Program-made: the position numbers and the translations under genes
Assembly: GCA_015207195.1 (NCBI GenBank)
Contig: JADEXJ010000036.1
Span: forward strand, 1-47,131
DNA from: Pleurocapsales cyanobacterium LEGE 10410
GTDB lineage: Bacteria; Cyanobacteriota; Cyanobacteriia; Cyanobacteriales; Xenococcaceae
Reading direction: 5' to 3'
Length of the DNA: 47,131 bases
The notes under the pieces: generated by a model
The model's database searches: none
Told to the model about the DNA's origin: nothing
The model's input: the letters and a program-made list of their open reading frames with translations, nothing else
In this document: positions 16,962 to 27,936 of the stretch, in pieces
Layout of the letters: every line of letters begins with the position of its first letter
Position numbering within the stretch: position 1 is the stretch's first letter

Positions 16962-19900
16962 ATGTTGACAATTTTAGATTACTCAATTAGCGAACAAATC
17001 TACGAGAGTAATAACTCGATAGTCTATCGCGGATGTCAGAAAGGGGACAGCCACCCAATTATCTTGAAAATGTTGAAACAGGCTTATCCTTCACCTGAAA
17101 AAATTGCCTGGTTTAAGCGAGAATATGAAACAACTAAAATATTGAATCTCGCTGGTATTGTAAATGTTTATAGTCTGGAAAACTATCAAAACCGCTGGTT
17201 CATGGTGCTTGAAGATTTCGGAGGTGAATCTCTAGAGAAAATAATGAAGTGCCGCCAGTTGGAACTGCCTGAGTTCTGGCACCTAGCGATAAAAATTGTC
17301 GAGATATTGGCACAGGTGCATCGGCGACGCATTATGCACAAAGACATTAACCCTTCTAACATCGTTTGGAATCCATCAACAGACCAGCTCAAACTAATTG
17401 ATTTCGGCATTTCTACAGAGCTTTCGCTAGAAAACCCAACCTCCAGCAATCCTAATCGTCTTGAAGGTACTCTTACTTACCTTTCACCCGAACAAACGGG
17501 GCGGATGAACCGAGGGATAGACTACCGAACTGATTTCTATTCTTTAGGCGTAACGTTATACGAATTCTTAACCGGACACCTGCCATTTTTAACAACTGAT
17601 GTTATGGAGTTGGTTCACTCTCACATTGCTAAACAGCCAACTGCACCGCACCAAATACATCCAGAAATTCCCCAGCCTTTATCAGAGATTGTCATGAAGC
17701 TAATGGCTAAAAATGCCGAAGATCGGTATCAAACTGCCTATGGCATCAGAGTAGACTTGGAGGAATGTCGGCAACAGTGGGAGCAAAAGCAGGGAGCAAT
17801 TTGTTTATTTCCCCTAGGACAAAACGACACGAGCGATCGCTTCCAAATTCCGCAGAAGTTATATGGTCGAGATGCGGAAATCGAGCAGTTGCTGAACGGC
17901 TTTGAACGTGTTGGACAGGGAGCAAGCGAAATGATGCTGGTGAAGGGATACTCTGGCATTGGCAAAACATCTCTGGTGCGAGAAGTTTACAAGCCGATTG
18001 CCCAGCGGGGAGGCTACTTTATTTCAGGGAAATTCGACCAATATCAGCAAGACATCCCTTACGATTCTCTGATCCAAGCCTTTTACTCCCTGGTGCAGCA
18101 GCTATTGACTGAAAGTGAAGCGCAAATTGCCAGTTGGCGAGAGAAACTACTGACCGTCCTTGGTGAAAACGCTCAGATAATTATCGAGACGATTCCAGAA
18201 GTGAAGCTGATGCTCGGATCGCAGCCTGCTGTCCCAGAACTCCCTCCGACTGAATCAGAAAACCGCTTCAATCGAGTATTTCAAAACTTTATCGGCGTGT
18301 TTACCCAACCCGAACATCCTTTGATCCTCTTTTTGGACGATCTTCAGTGGGCGGATGGCGCCTCACTAAACCTAATTCAACTGATGATGAGTTCCAAAGA
18401 GTACCAATATCTCTATATCATCGGAGCTTACCGAGATAATGAAGTCAGTGAAATTCATCCGCTGATCTTGACATTGGAGGAAATTCGGTTAGCTGGTGGC
18501 AAAATAGAGCAAATTCATCTCAGTCCTTTGAAAGATAATTGTATTGAGCAATTTCTTGCTGAAACCTTTCACCAGAGTGAGGAGGAAGTTAAATCCTTAG
18601 CCGAGTTAGTCGGAGCGAAAACTCAGGGGAATCCCTTTTTTATCAACCAGTTTTTGAAGTCTCTTTACAGCGAGCAGCTGATAAATTTCGACTACAAGCG
18701 AGAACACTGGCAGTGGGATTTGCTGCAAATTCAAGCTCAGAAGATCGCGGATAATGTTGTCCAATTGATGGCTGCCAAGATGCAGAAGTTAGAGGTAGTT
18801 ACTCAAGAAATATTGAAGCTAGCTGCCTGCGTAGGCAACCAGTTTGATTTACAGCTCTTGGCGAAGGTAGGGGAGAGCTCTCCCCAGGAAACAGCTCTGG
18901 CACTATGGTCAGCGATCGCGGAGGGCTTGGTGTTGCCCATTGGCGGGAGGTATAAACTGGCTACTCTCGACGTACAAGGTTTAGCTGAAGCACTCAAGAT
19001 TGACTATAAATTTGCTCACGATCGCATTCAGCAAGCTGCCTATTCGCTGATTCCAGAAGCGGAAAAAACGGCAGTACATTTGTACGTAGGTCGGCTATTG
19101 CTAGTTCACACGCCATTACAGGAACGAGAGCGAAAAATTTTCGATATTGTCAACCAGTTAAACACTGCCAGGGAATTGCTTTTTCAAACTGAGGAACGGC
19201 AGGAACTGGCGCAATTAAATCTACAGGCTGGTAAGAAAGCTAAGGCATCTGCAGCCTTCGAGTCAGCCTACTACTATTTTCAAGTTGGCTTAGATCTGCT
19301 AGAAGAACAAAGCTGGCAGCAGAACTATGAACTGACTTTGGCTTTACATCAGGAAGCAGCAGAATCTGGCTATCTTAGCAACCACTTCGATGATGCAGAG
19401 CGGTTGGCAGCCATTGGAATCAAGCAAGCGCGGACAAAACTAAATACAGCGACAATTTATGAGGTTCGCATCCGTGCCTACAATAGCAAAAATGAGTTGT
19501 TGAAGGCGATAGAACTCGGACGAGAAGTTACAGAACAGTTAGGCATTACTTTTCCAGAGCATCCAGTACCTGCAGATATTGAGCGAGCTTTGCTACAGAC
19601 TAAATTGGCTTGGACTGGGCGAAATCCCCTAGAGTTAGCTGACCTACCCTTAATGACCGACCCAGAAAAATTGGCTACTATTAAACTCATCAGAACCCTT
19701 AGTGTTCCTGTCTATAATGCACTCCCGCAACTGTACTGTTTAATCGTGTCAGAAATGGTCTGTTTGTCAGTCAAGTATGGTAACACGATTGAGTCAGCCT
19801 ATGCTTATGCTTCTTACGCAATGGTTCTATGTGGGATAGCCCTAGATTTAGAAACAGGTTATCAATTCGGTCAACTTGCTCTGAATCTAGTGGAAAAATT

Positions 19901-22682
19901 AAATGCCAAGAAAATCAAAGCCTCTATCCTCTTCCTCGTTTACTGTTTCACTATTCACTGGAAAAAACACCTTCAGGAAACTTTGAAACCTAGCATGGAA
20001 GCATTTCAAATAGGCAGAGAAACTGGCGACCTACAATTTGCTGCCTTTGGGCTATATACCTACTGCTTCTATGGTTTTTGGTCGGGTCGAGAACTAGACC
20101 TGCTCGAACAAGAAATGGAAAAATACAGCCATGTCATGACTCAAATGAATCAGGAGAACATTCTCTCTTACCACAATCAATATTGGCAGGTTGCTTTAAA
20201 CCTTCTCGGTCGCTCCGAAGACGCATGCCTTATGGTTGGCAAAGGCTATGATGAAACTAAAATGCTGCCGCTCATTACTGAAACTAATGATGTTTATGCC
20301 CTCAGCGATTTTTATTTAAAAAAAGCCATGCTGTGCTTTCTTTTTCAAAAGTACGCTCGGGCTTTTGAATATATTGTTATTGCCGAAAAGAACCTGCATG
20401 GCAATTTGAGCACATTTGTAGTACCAGTTTTTTATTTTTATGATTCTTTGATAAGACTGGCTCTATATCTAGAAGCCTCAGATTTTAAACGACAGCAACT
20501 ACTCGAAAAGGTAGCTGCCAACCAAGAAAAATTAGAATTTTACGCAAATCATGCCCCCATGAATTTTCTGCATAAATTCTACCTTGTAGAAGCCGAGCAA
20601 TCTCGTGTTTTGGGCAACGATCTCCAAGCCAGGGGATTTTACGATCGTGTTATTGCCCTAGCTCAGGAACATAATTACCTTAACGAAGAAGCACTTGCCT
20701 ACGAACTAGCAGGACGGTTCTACCTCTCCATAAACCAGAAACATCTTGCCTGCTATTATCTAAAAGATGCGCACTACGCCTACCAGCGCTGGAAAGCTGT
20801 TGCCAAAGTTAAACATCTAGAACAGCAATATCCGCAATTTTTAGCCAAGACTCAAGCTGATGCTCTGCCCACCCACATTAGCATATCAACTACCACTGGA
20901 TCGGGGCAAACAACATCCAGTGTCTTAGATTTCAACAGTGTTCTCAAAGCCTCACAGGCGATTTCTAAGGAAATTTTGTTGGACAAACTACTGGAAAAGT
21001 TGGTAAAAATCGCGATTGAGAATGCAGGTGCTCAAAATGGTTTTCTCATCTTGGAAAAGGAAGGTCAGCTACTTATTGAAGCCCAAGGCACGGTGGAGCC
21101 AGATAAGGTAATAGTACGTCAATCAATCCCGGTGGAAACCAGCCATCAGTTACCCCTATCTCTAATCAACTATGTAGAAAGAACCAGAAAAGATGTAGTT
21201 TTAACCAATGCAACTAGTCAGGGGATATTTACAACAGACCCTTATATCATTCAAAACCAACTTAAGTCCATCTTATGTATGCTCATCGTCCATCAAGGTA
21301 AACTTATTGGTCTGCTTTACTTGGAAAACAATCTGACCACAGGTGCCTTTACTAGCGATCGCTTAGAAGTTTTAAAAATTCTCTCGGCTCAGGCAGCGAT
21401 TTCCATCGAAAATGCCCAACTTTACGGACAATTGGAAGACTATAACCGCAATCTAGAGCTTAGAGTAGATGAACGCACTCAAGAACTATCGCAAACCTTG
21501 GACATCCTTCAAGCCACCCAAGCAGAACTCATGTTTGAAAATGAGCTGCTCAGAAATGCCGATGAACCTGCCAATTTCGATTACCAAGTCGGGGGCAGTT
21601 TGCCAATGGATGCACCGACTTACGTGGTGCGTTCGGCAGACCGTTATCTCTATAAAGCATTAAAAAAGGGAGAATTCTGTTACGTACTCAATCCCCGTCA
21701 GATGGGCAAGTCCAGTCTGATGGTACGGATGATAAATCATTTGCATCATGAGGGATATCACTGTGGGGCGATCGATTTAACTCGCATTGGTAGCGAAAAT
21801 GTCACTCCCGAACAATGGTACAAGGGATTGGCTGTAGAACTATGGCGTAGTTTTGGCTTGCTCAAAAAAGTTAACCTGAAGACTTGGTGGAAGGAACAGG
21901 GAGATCTCGCTCCAGTGCAGAGATTGAGCCAGTTTATTGAGGAAATTCTGCTAATCGAAGTAGTCAGCCAAGATGACACCGCTCAAAATCTAGTTATTTT
22001 TATCGATGAAATCGATAGTCTCTTAGGTTTAAATTTTCCCGTCAATGACTTTTTTGCTCTGATTCGCTCCTGCTATAACCAACGCAGTATTAACCCAGAA
22101 TATCGACGTTTGACCTTTGTTTTCTTAGGAGTTGCCACTCCAAATGACTTAATCAGCGATCGCCAGAGAACCCCGTTTAACATCGGTCGGGCAATTCAAC
22201 TAGAAGGCTTTAAGGAACATGAAGCACAGCCTTTACTTCAGGGATTGACCGAAAAAGTAGACAATCCGCAAACAGTTCTCAAGGAGATATTAGCCTGGAC
22301 GAATGGTCAACCTTTTTTAACCCAAAAGCTCTGTCAATTAATCCGTAATGCTTCCTCTCCTATCCCCGCCAACCAAGAAGCCGAATGGATTGCTAATTTG
22401 GTGCAAACCAAGATTTTAGAAAATTGGGAATCTCAAGATGAACCAGAACATCTAAGAACCATTCGCGATCGCCTTCTCAACAGTCCAAGATCTACCCAAC
22501 TTATAGAACTTTACCACCAAATTTTAGATCAGGAAGAGATGGTTGCAGTTGATAGCTTTATAGAAAGAGAATTACTGTTATCGGGATTGATAGTTAAGCA
22601 GCAAGGAATCTTAACAATCCATAATCCTATTTATCGGGAGATCTTTGTCGAGCAATTGTCCATAGCGATTGGCGATCGCTAA
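16962..22682 (+). CDS. Ser/Thr kinase - predictive ATPase - GAF - AAA_35 fusion protein
   Basis: This is a 1906-aa signalling protein. Residues 1-270 are a Hanks-type kinase with K36, catalytic HKDINPSN (D128) and IDFG (D147). Residues 300-600 form a STAND-like predictive ATPase: P-loop GYSGIGKTS at 329-337 and [12 protein letters not shown] near 454. A long helical TPR-like region follows to about 1300, then a GAF domain (about 1322-1489) and a coiled coil (1490-1535). In relatives this coiled coil leads into a histidine kinase. Here it passes straight into an AAA_35 module with P-loop NPRQMGKSS near 1579 and LVIFIDEID near 1676, and no HisKA or HATPase domain exists. It begins 48 bp after amidohydrolase copy 2, so it may be co-transcribed with the YcaO genes. 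Confidence 0.88.
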   Translation: MLTILDYSISEQIYESNNSIVYRGCQKGDSHPIILKMLKQAYPSPEKIAWFKREYETTKILNLAGIVNVYSLENYQNRWFMVLEDFGGESLEKIMKCRQLELPEFWHLAIKIVEILAQVHRRRIMHKDINPSNIVWNPSTDQLKLIDFGISTELSLENPTSSNPNRLEGTLTYLSPEQTGRMNRGIDYRTDFYSLGVTLYEFLTGHLPFLTTDVMELVHSHIAKQPTAPHQIHPEIPQPLSEIVMKLMAKNAEDRYQTAYGIRVDLEECRQQWEQKQGAICLFPLGQNDTSDRFQIPQKLYGRDAEIEQLLNGFERVGQGASEMMLVKGYSGIGKTSLVREVYKPIAQRGGYFISGKFDQYQQDIPYDSLIQAFYSLVQQLLTESEAQIASWREKLLTVLGENAQIIIETIPEVKLMLGSQPAVPELPPTESENRFNRVFQNFIGVFTQPEHPLILFLDDLQWADGASLNLIQLMMSSKEYQYLYIIGAYRDNEVSEIHPLILTLEEIRLAGGKIEQIHLSPLKDNCIEQFLAETFHQSEEEVKSLAELVGAKTQGNPFFINQFLKSLYSEQLINFDYKREHWQWDLLQIQAQKIADNVVQLMAAKMQKLEVVTQEILKLAACVGNQFDLQLLAKVGESSPQETALALWSAIAEGLVLPIGGRYKLATLDVQGLAEALKIDYKFAHDRIQQAAYSLIPEAEKTAVHLYVGRLLLVHTPLQERERKIFDIVNQLNTARELLFQTEERQELAQLNLQAGKKAKASAAFESAYYYFQVGLDLLEEQSWQQNYELTLALHQEAAESGYLSNHFDDAERLAAIGIKQARTKLNTATIYEVRIRAYNSKNELLKAIELGREVTEQLGITFPEHPVPADIERALLQTKLAWTGRNPLELADLPLMTDPEKLATIKLIRTLSVPVYNALPQLYCLIVSEMVCLSVKYGNTIESAYAYASYAMVLCGIALDLETGYQFGQLALNLVEKLNAKKIKASILFLVYCFTIHWKKHLQETLKPSMEAFQIGRETGDLQFAAFGLYTYCFYGFWSGRELDLLEQEMEKYSHVMTQMNQENILSYHNQYWQVALNLLGRSEDACLMVGKGYDETKMLPLITETNDVYALSDFYLKKAMLCFLFQKYARAFEYIVIAEKNLHGNLSTFVVPVFYFYDSLIRLALYLEASDFKRQQLLEKVAANQEKLEFYANHAPMNFLHKFYLVEAEQSRVLGNDLQARGFYDRVIALAQEHNYLNEEALAYELAGRFYLSINQKHLACYYLKDAHYAYQRWKAVAKVKHLEQQYPQFLAKTQADALPTHISISTTTGSGQTTSSVLDFNSVLKASQAISKEILLDKLLEKLVKIAIENAGAQNGFLILEKEGQLLIEAQGTVEPDKVIVRQSIPVETSHQLPLSLINYVERTRKDVVLTNATSQGIFTTDPYIIQNQLKSILCMLIVHQGKLIGLLYLENNLTTGAFTSDRLEVLKILSAQAAISIENAQLYGQLEDYNRNLELRVDERTQELSQTLDILQATQAELMFENELLRNADEPANFDYQVGGSLPMDAPTYVVRSADRYLYKALKKGEFCYVLNPRQMGKSSLMVRMINHLHHEGYHCGAIDLTRIGSENVTPEQWYKGLAVELWRSFGLLKKVNLKTWWKEQGDLAPVQRLSQFIEEILLIEVVSQDDTAQNLVIFIDEIDSLLGLNFPVNDFFALIRSCYNQRSINPEYRRLTFVFLGVATPNDLISDRQRTPFNIGRAIQLEGFKEHEAQPLLQGLTEKVDNPQTVLKEILAWTNGQPFLTQKLCQLIRNASSPIPANQEAEWIANLVQTKILENWESQDEPEHLRTIRDRLLNSPRSTQLIELYHQILDQEEMVAVDSFIERELLLSGLIVKQQGILTIHNPIYREIFVEQLSIAIGDR

Positions 22683-22851
22683 TATTAGGTTTGGTTAAAG
22701 AGTTAAAACTTAATGTCATAGCAATGTCATAGCTGCGATCGCGCCTGACAAATTCTATTCTGCTTAATGTCTTAAACCGTACTGAGACAAGATAAAAAGT
22801 CAAGGAAGATCGAATTTAATGACTTAAATTGCGGGAAGGTATCAATTGACA

Positions 22852-23258
22852 ATGGCTACTCAACGGCTTCTGCTAGTCGATGACAATGAAGACAACAGGA
22901 TGTTGGTCAAGTTTGCCCTTGAAAGTCAAACAGACTGGAAAATTTTAACAGCAGCCGATGGAATAGAGGGAATTGCTAAAGCGGAACAAGAACAACCCGA
23001 TGTTATTCTTCTAGATCTGGTTATGCCAGATTTGAACGGATTGACAGTCTGTGAAATTCTCAAGTCCAATATTTTTACCTGCACGATTCCCATCATTTTT
23101 TCACGGCTGCGATTCATGCCAAGGTGCTGGCTCAACTAGAAACTAGTTTAGCTGAAGGCATAATTATTAAACCTTGCGATATTCTTAGCTTAGATTCGCG
23201 AATATCTAAAATGTGTAAATGGGAAACAAATAGCCCAACCTCGATCAACTGCGCTTAA
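22852..23258 (+). pseudogene. Stand-alone receiver domain, frameshifted
   Basis: From ATG 22852 the frame gives a normal receiver start (LLLVDDNEDNRMLV, phospho-acceptor D in ILLDLVMPDLNG) but at the run of six T near 23096-23101 it slips into nonsense and stops at 23139. One extra T would continue it as IPIIFFTAAIHAKVLAQLET then GIIIKPCDILSLD to a stop at 23256-23258, the proper end of a receiver with the conserved T-A and K-P motifs. It is therefore a one-base deletion in a homopolymer, either a real mutation or a sequencing error. It lies 169 bp after the giant kinase and may have been its partner regulator. Confidence 0.8.
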
Positions 23259-23436
23259 TATTGACACCAATTAGAGTTACTATGATGATTACTAAACTTC
23301 GGTCTCAATATTTTTTAATCTTAGTTTCATAAAATATTGACTCAACTATCAAAACGACTGGCGACATACGAACTAAAACTCTGTTTTCCTTTTTGTGCCG
23401 TTATTTTTTTAACAGCACAATACAGAGGTACTTATC

Positions 23437-24135
23437 ATGTCGCCAGAGCGGTTACCCTCCGCCAATCGCCTGCTTTTGGCTTTGTCAGACACCGAATATC
23501 AACGTCTAGAACCATATGTAGCTTCTGTCGATCTTCCTTTGGGAATGGTTTTGTATGAAGCCCTAGAAGAGATCGACACGATTTATTTTCCTTGTGATGG
23601 CTTAATTTCTCTAGTCTCTACGCTAGAAAATGGTGCAACCACCGAAATTGGTTTGATAGGAGCTACGGGAATGGTTGGTTTACCAGTCATTTTAGGTAGT
23701 GGGCGTAGCAATCACCGCGCTATTGTTCAGGTAGCAGGCAATGTCACAAAAATCTCTGCCGTAATTTTAAAACAAGAGTTTGATCGCGGAGGGGAGCTAC
23801 AAAAAATACTGCATCGCTATATCGAAACCAGACTAAATGAGGTGGCTCAGTTAGCAGTTTGTAATTGTCACCATACAATTGAAGAACGTCTCGCTCGTTG
23901 GCTACTGACAGTTCAAGACTTAATTCAATCCGACGAGCTACCTCTGACTCAGGAGTTTATCGGTAATATGTTGGGTGTTCGTCGTTCGAGCGTCACCGTA
24001 TCCGCAGGTATTCTGCAACAAGCAGGACTAATTCGTTATTCCCGTGGCAAAATCACTGTTTTAGATCGGTCAAATCTCGAACAAACCGCCTGTGAGTGCT
24101 ATGAGTTGCTTCGCAAACACATCGGTCGAGTATAA
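23437..24135 (+). CDS. Crp/Fnr-family transcriptional regulator
   Basis: This is a 232-aa protein with an N-terminal cyclic-nucleotide-type beta barrel (about residues 15-125, with YFPCDGLISLV and EIGLIGATGMVG) and a C-terminal winged helix (about 150-220, with a LTQEFIGNMLGVRRSSVTVS recognition region). The cAMP phosphate-binding RxS motif is not evident, so the effector is unlikely to be cAMP bound in the usual way. AGAGG precedes the ATG by 9 bases. It is separated from the broken receiver by 178 bp and is probably transcribed alone. Cyanobacterial proteins of this subgroup are often annotated as Crp/Fnr family without known targets. Confidence 0.88.
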   Translation: MSPERLPSANRLLLALSDTEYQRLEPYVASVDLPLGMVLYEALEEIDTIYFPCDGLISLVSTLENGATTEIGLIGATGMVGLPVILGSGRSNHRAIVQVAGNVTKISAVILKQEFDRGGELQKILHRYIETRLNEVAQLAVCNCHHTIEERLARWLLTVQDLIQSDELPLTQEFIGNMLGVRRSSVTVSAGILQQAGLIRYSRGKITVLDRSNLEQTACECYELLRKHIGRV

Positions 24136-24302
24136 TAGCTAGCCTGAGTGTCGAAAAAGCCCTTGAGGGGTGTAAGACCGAGCAATACAAAGCAAATAAT
24201 AACAACAACTACAGTAAATAAAGAGGGCGATCGCGATTTTTTTTTAGACGAGTCTTAAGGCGATCGCAACTTTTAATAATTTTGCCTAACATCAGCAACT
24301 AT

Positions 24303-25295
24303 CTAGACTAAAGCTCCGCCACAGCTCGAACCCGTACCTGCGGTGCAGCCATAGCAATAATTAGCAGTTCTAATTTCTTGAATCACATCCAGGTTATCGA
24401 GTTCCAGAAGTTTGGCTACGGTCAATCTTTCCCGATTTGGCGTGGTCGCTACAATATTTTCCATCTGATTAAAGTCGCAGTCGTAGACGTTACCTAAATA
24501 GTCGATTGATAATTCATTGCGACACATCACGTTGTTTAAAGTAGCGGGGTTGTAATTCTCTGCCAAAAATTGCAGATAATCATCGTGTATATTTTGTCTT
24601 TGTAAGAACTGTTTGGTTCTGCCGATGGGAATATTAGTAATGGTAAATAGATTATTAAATTGAATATCGAAGTGTTCTGCTAAATAGGTTTTATAGTCTC
24701 GTTCTAGCTTTTGTTGATTGGGAGTAAGGGAAAAATTAGTATTAGTAGGCAATGGCGGGTTATATACCAGATCGATAATCAAATTGCGATCGCGTCCGTA
24801 ACCTAACTGGTTGAGATGTTGTATGGCTCGAATCGAATTATTATATACCCCCGCGCCTCTCTGTCGATCTACACTGGTTTCTAAATAACAGGGTAGAGAA
24901 GCACTAACTCTCAACTGATGTCGGGCAAAATATTCAGGTAAATCTTGATAGCTAGGTTCAAAAAAGATCGTCAGGTTGGAACGAACGATAACTTCTTTTT
25001 CCTTGGCTTTGGCTGCTTCGACTATCGGACGAAATCCATAGTTCATTTCTGGCGCACCACCAGTCAGATCGACGGTTTGTATTTGGGGGAAGCGGTTTAT
25101 TAATTCGATTAGCTGCTGACAAACTTCAGCCGATAATTCTTCGGTACGTTTGGGACTTGCTTCTACGTGACAGTGAGTACAGGCAAGGTTGCACTTTCGC
25201 CCTAAATTGATTTGCAAGACAGAGATTTTGTCTTTGGTTAGGGGGGTAACGATTTTTTGGGCAAAGGGAACGAGAGAGGTTTTTACTGGAGACAT
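24303..25295 (-). CDS. arsS: Radical SAM arsenosugar biosynthesis protein ArsS
   Basis: This 330-aa radical SAM enzyme has the [4Fe-4S] motif CNLACTHC (C35, C39, C42), a glycine-rich DLTGGAPEM SAM-binding segment, and a C-terminal Cys-rich tail YCYGCTAGTGSSCGGALV that would bind a second cluster. This combination defines the ArsS/radical SAM-Cys-rich family, which in cyanobacteria attaches the 5'-deoxyadenosyl group to dimethylarsenite on the way to arsenosugars. It lies 137 bp downstream of arsM on the same strand, the usual pairing. Length and motifs are complete. The call relies on remembered family features. Confidence 0.88.
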   Translation of the reverse strand: MSPVKTSLVPFAQKIVTPLTKDKISVLQINLGRKCNLACTHCHVEASPKRTEELSAEVCQQLIELINRFPQIQTVDLTGGAPEMNYGFRPIVEAAKAKEKEVIVRSNLTIFFEPSYQDLPEYFARHQLRVSASLPCYLETSVDRQRGAGVYNNSIRAIQHLNQLGYGRDRNLIIDLVYNPPLPTNTNFSLTPNQQKLERDYKTYLAEHFDIQFNNLFTITNIPIGRTKQFLQRQNIHDDYLQFLAENYNPATLNNVMCRNELSIDYLGNVYDCDFNQMENIVATTPNRERLTVAKLLELDNLDVIQEIRTANYCYGCTAGTGSSCGGALV

Positions 25296-25297
25296 AA

Positions 25298-25352
25298 TTG
25301 ATTATTGATTATTGATTACTAACTCCGAACTACTAACTACTAACTACTAACG
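25298..25352. repeat. Short tandem repeat between arsM and arsS (ATTGATT / ACTAACT units)
   Basis: Units ATTGATT and then CTAACTA repeat several times just upstream of arsS. Such short tandem heptamers are common in cyanobacterial intergenic DNA. They sit where the arsS leader would be; no role is claimed. Confidence 0.6.
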
Positions 25353-25432
25353 ATCGCAGCAAGTTAATTAGCCAAGACAAAATTAACCTACTGCGATCTT
25401 CATGCAGGTAACTTAAAACCCATGATTAATGG

Positions 25433-26638
25433 TTAACAGCATTCCCCAGGGGAACAACAGTCATCATTGCTGGTTTCGGTGAGGTTGTATTCCGAACCTT
25501 TGGTTTCCCTGGCGTGGCGAACGGCTTTGGTTTTGCAGTTGAATTCTGCTGCTTCCTCTAAAGGGATATTTTTATAGGGTTCGATGCCGATAATATCTTT
25601 GCTATAGGGACTACAGCAGCTTGTCATAATGTTGTAGGTTTTATCGCAGACAGCCATTCTTTCTCCGCGACAGAAGACATGACCATCATCGTCTACAACT
25701 TGTTTCCAAGGACCTTTATAGACTACCGACTGCTTTCTTTCTAGGCATACCCCCTCTTTGCCTTTATATGCCCGAACGGTCATGGAACGAAATTCAACGC
25801 CGTCAATTACCTGCCAGGGAGTCTCTTCCCGCTTGAGAATTTCTATCCCGTAAAAACCCGCATCTTCAAACATTTTTAAAAACAGATCTTCTCGAAACGC
25901 CCCAGCAATGCAGCCACTCCACATATCGGGGTCGTTCATGATTTTGGGGGTAGGATCTTCATCGCAGACGATATCAGAAATTACTGCCCTACCGCCACGT
26001 TTAAGAACGCGGAAAATTTCGCTAAATAACTGCTGTTTGTCTTCGGGTCGAACTAAATTTAGGACACAGTTGGAAATTACTACGTCTACGCTGTGGTCAG
26101 CGATTAACGGCTCTTGGTTTTTCAGGCGATCGCATTGTGCTTCGTATTCGCCAATTTTATCCACTGAAGTAATCGGATTGTTTTGCAACCATGCCTGTAG
26201 CTTGTCTAAAGGTAGTTTGAGGTCTTGGATTTTTCCTTTGACAAACTCAGTATTACCATAGCCTAGCTTATCCGCCATTTCTCCCTGATATTTTCTTGCC
26301 AGAGACAGCATTTCGTCGTTAAAGTCCACACCGATAACTTTGCCCGAATCGGCAACTTTTTGCGCCAGAATATAGCAGTTTTTTCCCGCACCAGAACCCA
26401 AATCAACTACTGTTTCACCCTCGTTTACATAGCGAGTCGGATCGCCACAGCCGTAATCTTTAGCAATAATTTCTTCAGGTAAGATCTCGGTATAGTTTCC
26501 TTCATACTCTGTCGGACAACACAAACTAGGCTGTTGTTGTCTTGCCCCTGCCTGATACCTTTCTAATACGGCTGACTCAATATCGTAATCCATAGAAGTT
26601 GATGCGGTTTGCTGTTGGTTTGTTGCCATCTCAGTCAC
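25433..26638 (-). CDS. arsM: Arsenite S-adenosylmethyltransferase ArsM
   Basis: This 401-aa enzyme methylates As(III) stepwise. The SAM site is VVDLGSGAGKNCY (about 77-89). Three cysteines that bind arsenite in known ArsM proteins are placed as expected (C64, C191 in SNCVLNL, C243 in SGCIAG); additional pairs CC at 40-41 and CCSPGECC at the very end may help bind metal or arsenic. The C-terminal extension is typical of the arsenosugar-pathway form. GTG at 26638 or ATG at 26629 could start translation; neither has a decisive ribosome-binding site. It is the first gene of a pair with arsS. No arsR-type regulator is seen nearby. Confidence 0.9.
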   Translation of the reverse strand: MTEMATNQQQTASTSMDYDIESAVLERYQAGARQQQPSLCCPTEYEGNYTEILPEEIIAKDYGCGDPTRYVNEGETVVDLGSGAGKNCYILAQKVADSGKVIGVDFNDEMLSLARKYQGEMADKLGYGNTEFVKGKIQDLKLPLDKLQAWLQNNPITSVDKIGEYEAQCDRLKNQEPLIADHSVDVVISNCVLNLVRPEDKQQLFSEIFRVLKRGGRAVISDIVCDEDPTPKIMNDPDMWSGCIAGAFREDLFLKMFEDAGFYGIEILKREETPWQVIDGVEFRSMTVRAYKGKEGVCLERKQSVVYKGPWKQVVDDDGHVFCRGERMAVCDKTYNIMTSCCSPYSKDIIGIEPYKNIPLEEAAEFNCKTKAVRHARETKGSEYNLTETSNDDCCSPGECC

Positions 26639-26717
26639 AGATAACTAAATCCTTTTACTTAAACGTTGGTTATATATATTACGTTAACCACAGAGAGTAT
26701 AAAGTTCTATCCCTCGT

Positions 26718-26808
26718 AATAGGTAAATTGCTCTATTCGCACCCTTCGGGCATCAACAGGGCAAGCCCCATTTAAGGATAAACGCGCACCAAGACAAATT
26801 TACCTATT
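26718..26808. repeat. 91-bp element bounded by a perfect 12-bp inverted repeat
   Basis: AATAGGTAAATT at 26718-26729 and its reverse complement AATTTACCTATT at 26797-26808 enclose 67 bases with the local GGG/CCC-rich segments GCACCCTTCGGGC and AGGGCAAGCCCC. The element sits in the 341-bp gap between lipase and arsM, which otherwise shows nothing recognisable. It could be a small non-autonomous repeat or a structured leader. Confidence 0.5.
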
Positions 26809-26979
26809 TTTGGTGCTACCAGTTTTATCTCTACAATCGCTTTAGGAACTACTCACTACTCGCTACTTCATCCCTTCGTTTTAACTGTTCATCCGAACCT
26901 GATATTATTCTGTTGTCATGCTTATTCAAAAGGAGATTCTACTCTCAATTTTACTTACTGCAAAAGTGGGATGCTCCCT

Positions 26980-27936
26980 TTACATTTCTTCGGAAAAACG
27001 TTCCCATTTATCAGGAAGCCTATTTCCCCAAGCTTTAATGCCTTCTAGATACTGCTTTTCTAGATGATGATCGTCAATGATTTCTAATCTAATTTGGTTA
27101 TCTAAGATATTTTTGACTACTCCTTCAAGACGATCTACGAACAAATGCCACCAAGAAACATCTGCCTTTAACTCTCGTTTTTCCGTAATGTGAATATATC
27201 TACCTACGTGTTCATAGCCCATCAATCTAGCAGGAACTCTGGTAACGATATCATTGTTGTTTTGGAACCGAAAAAACCTTTTGTTTAACTTGGTATCGAA
27301 TGCTACTTGAAAGTTTTCATCACCAACACGAGGCTGACCAAAAGTATAAGCTCCACTAAAAGGAATTTTTCTTTCTGCCAGCCAAGCTGCTGCCAAGGTT
27401 GCCATCGCACCACCCAAACTATGTCCAGTCAGCCATAGAGAACGTTTTGGCTTTTTCAATCCCCTGAGCCATACAGGTAGTTCACTATCATCGAACTCCG
27501 AACCTCTTTCTCTCAATTGCTGAATACTGTCCCACATCCCCTGTCTTACCCAAATGTCGAGTAGAGCATTATAAAATCCAGAATGAACATTACCAAGTGG
27601 ACCTTTAATGGGAAAAGCTTTGACGTTATCTAGCCAATCAACTAATTCATCAGTTCCCCGAAACACAGCGACTACATAATTTTTGTGCTGAATAACAATA
27701 CCTTGAGAACTTTTGAAGCTAAAACCTTCAACTGCCAAAAATTCAGAATCTAAAGCTTTTAGTTTTGATAGTATGGTATCTTCGTCTGGAGTGAAGTCTT
27801 TTTCTCCAGTTCGATCTCCTATGGTTAGGTAGACAAGATTAGAAAATATAGCCATCCAATAAGAATTTTCAGGCTGATAGAGAGTAGTATCAAAATTGAA
27901 GGGAAGTTTAGTTATGTCTTGGATTGTACTTGTCAT
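26980..27936 (-). CDS. Class 3 lipase family protein
   Basis: This 318-aa alpha/beta hydrolase has the nucleophile elbow GHSLGG (S173), preceded by the AVFRGTDELVDWLDN oxyanion-type segment (about 90-104) and followed by the FGQPRVGD strand and NNDIVTRVP with probable acid D229. This is the Lipase_3 pattern, normally acting on triacylglycerol or membrane glycerolipids. There is no signal peptide or membrane span, so it is probably cytosolic, perhaps acting on thylakoid lipids. GAGGAG two bases before ATG fixes the start. It is monocistronic, 341 bp upstream of arsM. Confidence 0.88.
   Translation of the reverse strand: MTSTIQDITKLPFNFDTTLYQPENSYWMAIFSNLVYLTIGDRTGEKDFTPDEDTILSKLKALDSEFLAVEGFSFKSSQGIVIQHKNYVVAVFRGTDELVDWLDNVKAFPIKGPLGNVHSGFYNALLDIWVRQGMWDSIQQLRERGSEFDDSELPVWLRGLKKPKRSLWLTGHSLGGAMATLAAAWLAERKIPFSGAYTFGQPRVGDENFQVAFDTKLNKRFFRFQNNNDIVTRVPARLMGYEHVGRYIHITEKRELKADVSWWHLFVDRLEGVVKNILDNQIRLEIIDDHHLEKQYLEGIKAWGNRLPDKWERFSEEM

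Noticed and set aside
24224-24254. GGCGATCGCG followed by nine T after the Crp gene as a terminator
   Set aside because: The stem is just a HIP1 palindrome of 8 bp; HIP1 is everywhere in this genome, so the T-run next to it is not enough evidence.
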